A stretch of 8,063 nt of DNA from Marinoscillum sp964351885 (GTDB lineage: Bacteria; Bacteroidota; Bacteroidia; Cytophagales; Cyclobacteriaceae), in contig CAYGPP010000159.1 in assembly GCA_964351885.1 (NCBI GenBank), forward strand, positions 1 to 8,063, read 5' to 3'. This document shows positions 1 to 6,971 of the stretch, piece after piece. The notes under the pieces were generated by a model. That model did no database searches. It was given only the letters and a program-made list of their open reading frames with translations, and was not told where the DNA came from. The position numbers and the translations under genes are program-made. Numbering within the stretch: position 1 is the first letter of the stretch; every line of letters begins with the position of its first letter.

Positions 1-380
1 GAATACTTGTTGCCAAAATGGGCCAAGATGGTCATGACAGAGGTGCCAAAATCATCTCAACCGCATTTGCAGATATTGGATTTGACGTGGACATTGGATC
101 ACTTTTCCAAACTCCGGAAGAAGTTGCGAAGCAAGCGATAGAAAACGATGTGCACATGGTAGGAGCTTCGTCACTGGCAGGAGGTCATAAGACTTTAATA
201 CCCGCTTTGATAGAAGCACTTAAGCAATATGACAGATCGGATATCATGGTAATTGCGGGAGGCATAATACCAGAGTCAGATCATGAATTCCTACATTCTA
301 GAGGTGTTTCCTTCATTTTCGGTCCAGGAACGGTTCTCTCTAAGGCGGCCTGTAACATCCTAAATCATTTGATCGACTAA
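1..380 (+). CDS. scpA: Methylmalonyl-CoA mutase, C-terminal cobalamin-binding domain (5' partial)
   Basis: The reading frame is open from the left edge (codons in frame from position 3, reading ILVAKMGQDGHDRG) and ends at TAA 378-380, so the ATG at 18 is an internal Met and not a start. The visible part is a complete B12-binding Rossmann-like domain. It has DxHxxG (DGHDRG; the His is the lower axial cobalt ligand), then 41 residues, then SxL (SSL), then 27 residues, then GG (AGGIIP), which is the spacing of base-off/His-on B12 enzymes. Methylmalonyl-CoA mutase interconverts succinyl-CoA and (R)-methylmalonyl-CoA in the cytoplasm. A C-terminal position of this domain fits the MutB/ScpA large subunit and argues against IcmF, where it is N-terminal. 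The TIM-barrel part lies outside the window, so a stand-alone B12-binding subunit cannot be strictly excluded. meaB, 2.4 kb downstream, supports the mutase call. Confidence 0.93.
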   Translation, partial: ILVAKMGQDGHDRGAKIISTAFADIGFDVDIGSLFQTPEEVAKQAIENDVHMVGASSLAGGHKTLIPALIEALKQYDRSDIMVIAGGIIPESDHEFLHSRGVSFIFGPGTVLSKAACNILNHLID

Positions 381-395
381 AGTCGAGTGCATAAA

Positions 396-422
396 AAAGG
401 CTATCATTAAATGATAGCCTTT
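396..422. terminator. Bidirectional intrinsic terminator between convergent genes
   Basis: A perfect 12-bp inverted repeat, AAAGGCTATCAT (396-407) and ATGATAGCCTTT (411-422), is separated by a 3-base TAA loop. It lies in the 67-base gap between the stop of the mutase gene (380) and the stop of the minus-strand FecR-like gene (448). Read on the minus strand the stem ends in a run of six T (complement of A393-398), a strong intrinsic terminator for the CHASE2/FecR-like operon. Read on the plus strand it is followed by the less uniform TTATTCTGTTTT tract and would end the mutase transcript. Confidence 0.88.
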
Positions 423-447
423 ATTCTGTTTTATCGGTTTACTCAAT

Positions 448-1386
448 TTACTGAGCCAAACCATTGTTAATTAAGAAGCTCTGGTATAGATCTTGGAAAT
501 CCTCGATTTCCGGATACATTTCAATGGCCTCTTCATACTTTGTTAGTGCATCAAGTATCAAACCATTTTCCTCATAGAATGAAGCATAAATGATTTTATT
601 TAGAGGAGAGTCATTTTCAGACACTTCGCTCTTCAAGTTGGCAAGATTCTCTTGAATCTCTATTTTATCAGAAGACTTAACCTTCTTGATACCGACCTCA
701 CCAGAAGAGATTTCATCGTCCCCTTTCTTGTAAACTTTCACAAGGTAGAGACCCATATCGTAAGCTAATTCCTCATCAGAAAAATCTAAAGCAATAGAAG
801 ATTTCTTAGTCTCCTCAGAGTAGATCTCTTCGTTGAAGATGTTCTCAATTTTTACAACATAAGAATCACCATCCGTAAAACCTTCTGGAGCATCCCATCT
901 CAAGATCGCGATATCACCCAAAAGATCCGCTTGAGTTGGAGCCATCACATTAATAGCAGCAGAACCCGTAGCACGTGAAACCGCTCCCGTTGCCTTCATT
1001 CTAGATCTATAGCTAGCAGCACCATCGTCTTCGTTCATTTTATTCATGACGAAACTTGCATAACGACTGGCAATACTTGTAGTCCCTACGTTGATGGTTT
1101 TTTCTAAATCTGAAATATTCTTAGTGCCAGCACCTCTGATCTCAGTGGTTTTACCCGAAGAATGCATGAGGCCTATATAAGCCCCATCAGAAGCGATGAT
1201 TTGATCACCAGAACTAAGCTTAGCCCCTGTTTTTAGTGACTCTGCAGTACTATTTCCTGCCTTTTTTACCTGGTTTGTTCCTTTGTTTGCCAACACTCTA
1301 AAGGCGTAATCTTGAGCGTAAAGTATGCTTGAAGAAAATATCAAGCTGGCAACAAATACATAAGAAATAAGCTTTCTCATAATCAT
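448..1386 (-). CDS. Secreted FecR-like protein with C-terminal TPR-like helix pair
   Basis: This is a 312-residue exported protein of unknown exact role. Residues 1-24 form a signal peptide (MRKLIS, hydrophobic stretch, cleavage after ILYA), with no lipobox Cys, so it is probably soluble in the periplasm or secreted. Translation may start at the ATG at 1386 or two codons later at 1380; the latter gives a more usual signal-peptide start. Residues about 48-90 (LKTGAKLSSGDQI, ASDGAYIGLMHSSG, TEIRG) resemble a FecR-type beta domain. Residues about 158-236 look like an Ig/Fn3-type beta-sandwich (ILRWDAPEGF...YVVKI). Residues about 263-297 look like one TPR repeat (ASFYEENGLILDALTKYEEA). It starts 30 bases after the stop of the CHASE2 gene, so the two are probably co-transcribed and may act together in the envelope. 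The FecR resemblance is from pattern, not alignment. No sigma-factor gene is nearby, so this is unlikely to be a classical FecI/FecR anti-sigma regulator. Confidence 0.72.
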   Translation of the reverse strand: MIMRKLISYVFVASLIFSSSILYAQDYAFRVLANKGTNQVKKAGNSTAESLKTGAKLSSGDQIIASDGAYIGLMHSSGKTTEIRGAGTKNISDLEKTINVGTTSIASRYASFVMNKMNEDDGAASYRSRMKATGAVSRATGSAAINVMAPTQADLLGDIAILRWDAPEGFTDGDSYVVKIENIFNEEIYSEETKKSSIALDFSDEELAYDMGLYLVKVYKKGDDEISSGEVGIKKVKSSDKIEIQENLANLKSEVSENDSPLNKIIYASFYEENGLILDALTKYEEAIEMYPEIEDFQDLYQSFLINNGLAQ

Positions 1387-1416
1387 ATAGTGTTAATTAA
1401 AAATTCAATTGTAAAG

Positions 1417-2664
1417 TTATAATTTATCCATTTTAAATAAGGACTTTCTACCCTCTTTGGTGAAGGAATTTTTGACAACTCCGTAATACACCTCTAAGGC
1501 ATCCCCCGCTAAAGCAACTGCAACCATACCTAAACCAATTTCAAGCTTAAAGGAATAAAATTCCAAAACATAAATATTAGCAAAGACAAAAAATGCAATT
1601 TCCATTAATTGAAATAATTTTGTGATCCCATCGTACCACTTTGGTAATTTTTTATATATCAGCGAAAACAATGCCACGTTTAAAAAACAAATGATAACTG
1701 CAAAAATATAACCCGCTTCATCACTCATCGCATCAATATAATCTTCATTCAAGATCATAGAGATGGCGTTGGCGTGAACTACACCCCCATACATGTCCGG
1801 AAATGCTCTTCCTGCATACTTAGTATTTAAAGGAGTATAATACTTATCCTCTAAAGATTCCCTGTCACCTAACCATTTACCTAAATAACAAAACATAACA
1901 ATCTTACCTTCAATCATTTCAGGCACAAAATTTCCTTCAAAAACGTCAGGGACATCTAACGCATAATATTTACTCCCAAATTTTGTGGCTCCATAATCAA
2001 GTACATTTCCTCTGTAATTGATTACCTCAACTTCATTTCCTCGCTCCAGGAATCTAGCAGCTTTCGCTGAATCATAATAGCTTGCCATTTCCACGGCAAA
2101 AGCAATTTGCTGTTCCCCTTGAATATCAAATTGAGGGTAAAACTCACGACACATTTTCAAATCTTCTTGCACTTGAGCATCTGTAATCAAGTTGGCAAAT
2201 CCATTGCTCGCAGCAAAAGAATTGAAAACTTCCCAGGAATAGATTATTGAGTCTTGTGTCGGGTCAATCTCATGTGGAAACAACTTAGAAGCCAAAACCA
2301 AGTTTGGGGCACTCGCCAACCCTTCCATCAGCATCATATCCCCCAAAGTATCCTCTTTGGGATTATAAAAGAAAGAATCAATTCCAATTACAGCAGGGTT
2401 ATGTTGTGAAATAATCTGAAGCATCATTCCAATATCACCTCGCTGAAGGTCACTCAAATTGACCAAAACAACACGATCATCAGCTACAGGGTCATCTCTA
2501 AGTTGAGAGAAAACAATATCTGTAAGCTCCATTTCTCCTAATGCCTGACCTATAGGGTCAAAAACATCAAAAATCTTGAAGGCAGTCATGCTACCGAATA
2601 AGCCCATCATCCCAAAAATGAAGACGGTACCCAAAATTACATCTAGCCAGAACTTCTTAAACAT
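1417..2664 (-). CDS. CHASE2-domain membrane protein without a visible output domain
   Basis: A 415-residue membrane protein. A first hydrophobic segment (about residues 8-28) is followed by a long extracytoplasmic region (about 35-315) with CHASE2 hallmarks: DRVVLVNLSD near 63-72, PAVIGIDSFFY near 90-100, GKIVMFCYLG near 253-262, YTPLN near 276-280 and GGVVHANAISMILN near 293-306. Three further membrane segments follow (about 319-337, 352-369 and 374-391), then a basic tail of some 20 residues. CHASE2 is an extracellular sensor domain normally joined through three such helices to a cyclase, kinase or diguanylate cyclase. Here the protein stops right after the last helix, with no catalytic domain. 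The ORF ends cleanly 30 bases before a companion gene, so the short form looks native rather than a fresh truncation. The ligand is unknown. It is the first gene of a two-gene minus-strand operon with the FecR-like protein. Confidence 0.8.
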   Translation of the reverse strand: MFKKFWLDVILGTVFIFGMMGLFGSMTAFKIFDVFDPIGQALGEMELTDIVFSQLRDDPVADDRVVLVNLSDLQRGDIGMMLQIISQHNPAVIGIDSFFYNPKEDTLGDMMLMEGLASAPNLVLASKLFPHEIDPTQDSIIYSWEVFNSFAASNGFANLITDAQVQEDLKMCREFYPQFDIQGEQQIAFAVEMASYYDSAKAARFLERGNEVEVINYRGNVLDYGATKFGSKYYALDVPDVFEGNFVPEMIEGKIVMFCYLGKWLGDRESLEDKYYTPLNTKYAGRAFPDMYGGVVHANAISMILNEDYIDAMSDEAGYIFAVIICFLNVALFSLIYKKLPKWYDGITKLFQLMEIAFFVFANIYVLEFYSFKLEIGLGMVAVALAGDALEVYYGVVKNSFTKEGRKSLFKMDKL

Positions 2665-2725
2665 CTCTTTTATAGTTAGCGAGTGGTCAAAATTGATTTT
2701 ACTTTACCCGCAAGTAATAAGCATT

Positions 2726-2755
2726 CAATGATAGATCAAACGTAATATTGCTAAA
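2726..2755 (-). promoter_or_regulatory. Possible promoter of the CHASE2/FecR-like operon
   Basis: On the minus strand, TATCATTG (2733-2726) matches five of the six fixed bases of the Bacteroidota -7 consensus TAnnTTTG. TTTAG (2755-2751) lies upstream at roughly the distance of a -33 element but is a poor match to TTTG. The inferred 5' UTR would be about 60 bases. The gap 2665-2806 must also hold the meaB promoter. On the plus strand the best match there is TATTATTG (2764-2771), equally imperfect and without a well-placed -33 partner. Weak support. Confidence 0.3.
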
Positions 2756-2806
2756 GTATAATTTATTATTGGATTAAATCAATTTTTATACACACTTTCG
2801 ATAAGT

Positions 2807-3790
2807 ATGGGAGATCGAACGACCAATCGGCCTAGTATTGGAGAGCTAATAGCTGGCATTTCAGATAAAAATACTGTGATGCTCAGTCGGGCCATAACCC
2901 TTATCGAAAGTAAGCTCCCCTCTGACCAATTACTCGCCAGACAATTACTTGATGAAATACCCGTAGCAAATGAGCAGAGCATACGGATAGGAATAACTGG
3001 TGTCCCCGGAGTTGGCAAGAGTACATTTATAGAATCCTTTGGTAGCTACCTCACTGATTTTAATAAGCGCGTTGCTATTCTAACAGTTGATCCCAGTAGT
3101 TCATTGAGTCATGGAAGTATTCTTGGTGACAAGACAAGAATGGAAAAACTCGCTATGAATCCTATGGCATATATACGCCCATCTCCAGCGGGTAAAACGC
3201 TCGGTGGGATAGCTAGTAACACTAGGGAAACAATTTTACTATGTGAAGCAGCGGGTTACGAAATTATCATAGTAGAGACCGTAGGAGTTGGACAGAGTGA
3301 AACGCTCGTAAAAGAAATGGTTGATTTCTTCTTGCTACTGATGATACCCGGTGCAGGAGACGAACTTCAGGGAATCAAACGAGGAGTTATCGAAATGGCG
3401 GATTCGCTAGTGATTAATAAATCTGATGGCAATACGAGAGAAGCATCCAAACATGCGCAGCAAGCCTACCAAAATGCACTCCATCTTTACCCAGCTCGTA
3501 CTTCAGGTTGGTCAGTTCCAGTTTTGACTTGTTCTGCAATTGAAAATTTGGGTATTGGAAACGTCTGGAGAACGATTTCAGACTTTATGGAATTACATAT
3601 GGCCAAGGGCTGGATTGCTCTGAATCGATCAAATCAGAATATCAGCTGGTTGGAAACGCTCATCGAACGGCGACTTGTTGAGGACTTCTTTAGTAGCTCA
3701 AGTAAAACCGATCAACTGCAAAGCATAAAGGAAAAGGTTACCGCAGGTGAAATCTCCGTTCGCCATGCGGTTGAACAACTCTTTAATTGA
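2807..3790 (+). CDS. meaB: Methylmalonyl-CoA mutase-associated GTPase MeaB
   Basis: MeaB is a cytoplasmic G3E-family P-loop GTPase. It binds methylmalonyl-CoA mutase, gates the delivery and release of adenosylcobalamin, and protects the mutase from inactivation. The 327 residues are full length for the family. Visible motifs are Walker A GVPGVGKS (65-72), VDPSS (94-98), SILGDKTRM (104-112), ETVGVGQSE (157-165, Walker B/switch II region), the family signature PGAGDELQGIKRG (181-193) and the NKSD guanine-specificity motif (204-207). The C-terminal helices (about 255-327) correspond to the dimerisation arm. The N-terminus (SIGELIAGI..., RAITLIES) matches the usual start of the family, supporting ATG 2807. 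No clear Shine-Dalgarno precedes it. Its stop codon lies inside the stop region of the convergent BtuG-like gene (8-base overlap). The mutase gene is upstream on the same strand, but the CHASE2/FecR-like pair intervenes, so meaB must have its own promoter. Confidence 0.96.
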   Translation: MGDRTTNRPSIGELIAGISDKNTVMLSRAITLIESKLPSDQLLARQLLDEIPVANEQSIRIGITGVPGVGKSTFIESFGSYLTDFNKRVAILTVDPSSSLSHGSILGDKTRMEKLAMNPMAYIRPSPAGKTLGGIASNTRETILLCEAAGYEIIIVETVGVGQSETLVKEMVDFFLLLMIPGAGDELQGIKRGVIEMADSLVINKSDGNTREASKHAQQAYQNALHLYPARTSGWSVPVLTCSAIENLGIGNVWRTISDFMELHMAKGWIALNRSNQNISWLETLIERRLVEDFFSSSSKTDQLQSIKEKVTAGEISVRHAVEQLFN

Positions 3791-4823
3791 ACGCAAACCC
3801 ATTCGGGCCTCTCCCAACGGTATAAGTGCTTTTCAGGATCCCATTAGAGGTATATGAATAAACAGTTCCATTTCCTTCAAATGCCTTTGCGTCTGAAGCA
3901 TAGATGTCTCCATCAGCATTCACTCCAATTCCGTAAAATGAATTAATCTCATCTTGGGTAATCAACGCTTCAATATCCTTACTAATGGTATCGAAAGAAT
4001 AGATCACATTTCCGACAGTATAAAAAAACTTCTCCCCACCCGCATTAGCAGCAATCTTCGCCGAAAAGTTCGTTTCCAAATCCTTCTTAGACTTAACCGA
4101 GAGTGTCTGAACATCTATTTCCACTAAAGCCCCATTATTTAGAGGTTGCCAATCTTGGTCTGATCCACCTCCACAGCCAATCCAAAGATCTCCCTCAGTA
4201 TCTAATGCCATTAACTTTGGGTTACTACCTACTTCTATGGTCTTCACTATTTTTTCTGTTGTTAAATCTATGACCACCACTTCTGTACTGAAACTATTTG
4301 TTACAAATAGATAATTTTCAACAAGTAAAACTCCTTCTGCACCAAAACCAGTTTTGATTGATTTTGAGATCATTCCGGTGCTAAGGTCAAACATGCTCAC
4401 TTGACCAGAATCACTAAAACTTACCCACTCGGTTAAATAGCCTTTAGTTTCATCGGAGATCATATATCTCGGAAGCGCCACATCTGAGATTGTATAGCTA
4501 GATTTCAAGCTATCCAAAGACATAGCCTCAACTTTGTTACTGTTATTGACAATCGCGAAAAGATGGTTTTCACTCCTTTGCAAAGACTGAACTACGTCTC
4601 CTAGCTTTTCATTATTAACAGAAAAGAAAAGATTGTTTTGCACCATTCCATCTTCGGAAATATAAGATAATGAGCCATCCGCATCCCCAAAGTTCCCCTC
4701 GTTGGAAACGAAAAAACCACCATCATACAGACCGGGCACAAGAGTTGGCAATGTTTCTTCCTCGGCACATGAAAAAGAAAGCGTGGATATTAAAATACTA
4801 AATAAAATTGTTAATCGATTCAT
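3783..4823 (-). CDS. btuG: BtuG-like surface lipoprotein (DUF5074/YncE-type beta-propeller), cobalamin capture
   Basis: A 346-residue lipoprotein. The signal peptide ends in the lipobox LSFSC with Cys19. The acidic AEEE after the Cys resembles Bacteroidota lipoprotein export signals, so the protein is probably exposed on the cell surface. The mature part is a beta-propeller of the DUF5074/YncE type: the N-terminal signature FFVSNEGNFG (38-46) and LGDVVQSL (74-81), a typical blade LFVTNSFSTEVVVIDL (172-187), and the terminal VGRGPNGFAFN. In Bacteroides, BtuG is a propeller that binds cobalamin very tightly and caps BtuB. The same role is inferred here from fold, lipidation and context. It is the second gene after btuB, with a 4-base ATGA overlap (4820-4823) suggesting translational coupling, and it lies under the cobalamin riboswitch. 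The DUF5074 fold is also used next to other TonB receptors, so the ligand rests on context. Confidence 0.83.
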   Translation of the reverse strand: MNRLTILFSILISTLSFSCAEEETLPTLVPGLYDGGFFVSNEGNFGDADGSLSYISEDGMVQNNLFFSVNNEKLGDVVQSLQRSENHLFAIVNNSNKVEAMSLDSLKSSYTISDVALPRYMISDETKGYLTEWVSFSDSGQVSMFDLSTGMISKSIKTGFGAEGVLLVENYLFVTNSFSTEVVVIDLTTEKIVKTIEVGSNPKLMALDTEGDLWIGCGGGSDQDWQPLNNGALVEIDVQTLSVKSKKDLETNFSAKIAANAGGEKFFYTVGNVIYSFDTISKDIEALITQDEINSFYGIGVNADGDIYASDAKAFEGNGTVYSYTSNGILKSTYTVGRGPNGFAFN

Positions 4824-6682
4824 TGGTTTTTGGAATAAGTGAAAGTGAGACTGATTTGATAGTTACGTCCGGGCATGGCTCGGTTGATAAGGTTTTCGTA
4901 AGATTTATTGGTAATATTTCGAATAGCGAAGGCAGTAGCAACTCCTACATTCCTCAATGTTCTTAATGATTGAATGCTAAAATTCCACAATCCAAAACCA
5001 GCTACTGATTGAATGGCTGTATTGTCTAAAGTAGTATATCTTCTACCAGTGAAATCGTAATTGAGGTTGGTGCTCAGTCCATACTTAAGTGTTGATTTCC
5101 ATCCGAAATTGAAATGATGAAGTGGAGTATAAGGCAGTTGATTCCCCTTAGTCGAGCCCGTCTGATTAGTGGACTGAGTATGTGAATAGCCACCTGAAAA
5201 TTCATGAAGCACATCGAGGAAGTCCACCGTTAGAAAAGCTGAAGATTCAAATCCTAAAATCTCAACACTTCTCAAATTACTAGGTGCCCAAAAACCTTCC
5301 GCTGTTGGGATCCAAACTATCCAGGAATCAGAATTGGTAAAGTATCCATTTAGATCAAAGCCTGCTTTAAACAAGTTCTTTGACCATGCCCATTCTAATC
5401 CAGTGTCAATAGTTCTGCTTGTCTCTGGATCCAAATCAGGATTACCACCAGGAGACCAATAGCGATCATTTAGAGTGGGATAACGATATCCTACAGATAC
5501 CTGCTGATTAAATACTATTTGATGATTTGCCTGACTCAATAAGCTAAACTCATGACCAAAAGAAGGCGTAAAGGGATGACTATCATCATACCTCGATTGT
5601 CTCAGGTTGAGTGATGCTTGATAAAAATCAAGCAATTCAAAAGTTATCCCAGCGAAAAAATCAATCTGTAAGTCGTAAAAACCCTCACTGTAACTATCAA
5701 CCTGGGCCATATAAAGATTCACATTGGTTCCAACTCGAAACTCTAATCCTTCTTTCAATTGTTGCCAATAAGAGACAAGAGAGGAAATCTGATTCGTGAG
5801 TGTTTGGTCTGTTTGATTGTATACCTGATCAGCTCTCACCCAAGCCAGATTAGCAGTTATACTATTATCAATTTTCTCCGCCTGAAAGCCAGCAACAGCT
5901 CTTAAATTATCTGTAGTCAATTCATTGGAAACATCCGGATCAACCATATTGGGTTGTACCTCTCGATCATTGGTCGTGTACATGGCATCCAGAAAAAACA
6001 ATTGATTGTATTTTGGTCTGAAGTAAACCTGCTGCTGAATTCCATTATCGAGTACGGAAGCATTCTGTTGGGTCTCCTGTTTACCTTGATATTGATAGTC
6101 AAAGTCGTTTTGAAGAAAATTGCTAAAAGCCTTTGTACTTCCTGACCATTTCTCTGAGAGGTATGATCCTTTCACTCCTGTGAAAAATTGTCCAAAACTG
6201 CCTACTTCTAAACGAGCGGTAGCTTGATTAGCTTTTACAAGGATAGGATCAGAATCGAGTAAAACACTTCCTCCAATAGCTCCGCTACCATAGAGTGCTC
6301 CCGAGCCTCCGGGATGTAAACTCACGGACTCTAGCAGCCATGTCGGCCATTGGGTAAAGTCAGATTGACCGAGTGATGGATAATTGACAGGTATACCATG
6401 CCACAGAACACTCGTGTGATTGGCTGACGTCCCTCGAAACGATATGGTCGACAACTGACCGTTACCGTAATTCTTAAAATAAATCGAAGGTTGACTAGAA
6501 AGCGCATCGGTGAGAGTTTGAGTATTCTCAATTCGAATTCTCACAATATCTTGACCAGTTGCGAATCGCTCGAAAGGACGAGATAGCACGCTGACTTCAT
6601 CCAAATGGACAGTATCCATCTGCGACAATGCAATAATCACATTGGCAAAAGCCAGAACAGACAAAACAAATCTCAATACCAT
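4820..6682 (-). CDS. btuB: TonB-dependent outer-membrane cobalamin receptor BtuB
   Basis: A 620-residue TonB-dependent transporter, close to the usual BtuB length. Residues 1-20 are a signal peptide, cleaved around ALS|Q. A TonB-box-like segment follows (TVHLDEVSVLS, about 24-34). The plug domain covers about 35-145, with TLTDALSSQPSIYFKNYG, STISFRGTSANHTSVLWHG, and the closing LHPGGSGALYGSGAIGGSVLL. The rest is a 22-strand-type beta-barrel rich in alternating aromatic residues, ending in NITNKSYEN, PGRNY and a final strand ISLTFTYSKNQ. It would import corrinoids across the outer membrane using TonB energy. The riboswitch in its leader makes the substrate assignment firm. An in-frame TAG 15 bases upstream of the ATG at 6682 excludes a longer N-terminus. 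Its stop overlaps the start of the BtuG-like gene. Confidence 0.93.
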   Translation of the reverse strand: MVLRFVLSVLAFANVIIALSQMDTVHLDEVSVLSRPFERFATGQDIVRIRIENTQTLTDALSSQPSIYFKNYGNGQLSTISFRGTSANHTSVLWHGIPVNYPSLGQSDFTQWPTWLLESVSLHPGGSGALYGSGAIGGSVLLDSDPILVKANQATARLEVGSFGQFFTGVKGSYLSEKWSGSTKAFSNFLQNDFDYQYQGKQETQQNASVLDNGIQQQVYFRPKYNQLFFLDAMYTTNDREVQPNMVDPDVSNELTTDNLRAVAGFQAEKIDNSITANLAWVRADQVYNQTDQTLTNQISSLVSYWQQLKEGLEFRVGTNVNLYMAQVDSYSEGFYDLQIDFFAGITFELLDFYQASLNLRQSRYDDSHPFTPSFGHEFSLLSQANHQIVFNQQVSVGYRYPTLNDRYWSPGGNPDLDPETSRTIDTGLEWAWSKNLFKAGFDLNGYFTNSDSWIVWIPTAEGFWAPSNLRSVEILGFESSAFLTVDFLDVLHEFSGGYSHTQSTNQTGSTKGNQLPYTPLHHFNFGWKSTLKYGLSTNLNYDFTGRRYTTLDNTAIQSVAGFGLWNFSIQSLRTLRNVGVATAFAIRNITNKSYENLINRAMPGRNYQISLTFTYSKNQ

Positions 6683-6795
6683 GACTAAACTTTTCTAAGT
6701 CTATTCAAAGCAGGAGGTTAAGTACAGGAAGTATGGTAAACCAAATGGCTATCAAATCTCCTCCGCTTTCTACCCGAAGCTTGGAATCTAATAGA
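6683..6795 (-). promoter_or_regulatory. btuB leader between riboswitch aptamer and start codon (expression platform)
   Basis: These 113 bases link the aptamer to the btuB ATG. No intrinsic terminator (stem plus U-run) is visible, so control is more likely at translation or by another mechanism. Minus-strand elements seen are a small hairpin GCTTCGGGTAGAAAGC (6780-6765; 4-bp stem), a purine tract GGAGGAG (6764-6758), and CCTCC (6717-6713), which is complementary to GGAGG. There is no good Shine-Dalgarno directly before the btuB ATG, as is common in Bacteroidota. The plus strand of this region holds only a short antisense ORF that I do not support. Confidence 0.55.
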
Positions 6796-6962
6796 ATGTG
6801 GCAGGTCTCCTGGCTCTTCCCGATTTGTCGCCTTCCCATCCTCTTGTAGAACAGTGGCTAGATGAGACAAATCTCAAAATGGAATCACAGTTGCGGGGAC
6901 AGCTTCAGTTTTAAACTGAATTCCCTTTTAATACCAACAGCCGAAGGCATGTCAGTAACCAA
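6796..6962 (-). promoter_or_regulatory. Cobalamin (B12) riboswitch aptamer
   Basis: Read on the minus strand, the conserved blocks of the cobalamin riboswitch appear in order. A small P2-like stem GCCTTCGGC lies at 6948-6940, then GGTATTAAAAGGGAA (6935-6921). The P3-type hairpin TTCAGTTTAAAACTGAA follows (6920-6904), then CCCCGCAACTGTGA (6898-6885), AGCCACTGT (6859-6851), GGGAAGG (6837-6831) and the B12 box AGCCAGGAGACCTGCC (6815-6800). The order and near-perfect consensus make this secure; the outer ends are approximate. It senses adenosylcobalamin or a related corrinoid and would repress btuB and the BtuG-like gene when B12 is abundant. The P3 stem is AT-rich and lacks the usual GGTG stretch. 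It lies on the strand opposite to btuF, so it cannot act in cis on the btuF message. Confidence 0.96.
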
Positions 6963-6971
6963 ATTCAAAGG

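Noticed and set aside
18..380. Mutase-region frame as a complete 120-residue stand-alone B12-binding protein starting at 18
   Set aside because: The frame is open upstream to the window edge and the codons before the ATG read ILVAK, the normal beta strand leading into the DGHDRG loop, so the true gene starts outside the window.
448..1386. FecR-like gene as an anti-sigma factor of a FecI/FecR iron system
   Set aside because: There is no sigma factor nearby, the signal peptide is cleavable with no transmembrane anchor or cytoplasmic anti-sigma part, and the partner is a CHASE2 protein.
2779..3018. 79-codon minus-strand open frame overlapping the start of meaB
   Set aside because: It is antisense to the conserved N-terminus and Walker A region of meaB, has no recognisable domain, and its composition is that of a complementary-strand shadow.
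5611..6531. Four short open frames (5611-5799 +, 5917-6102 -, 5954-6145 +, 6331-6531 -) inside btuB
   Set aside because: All lie within the conserved TonB receptor frame in other frames or on the other strand, without domains or start signals.
6713..6845. Plus-strand short ORF after AGGAGG (ATG 6732, about 37 codons)
   Set aside because: It has a good-looking ribosome site, but the region is the complement of the riboswitch and leader, and the purine run is simply the complement of CCTCC; no conserved peptide recognised.
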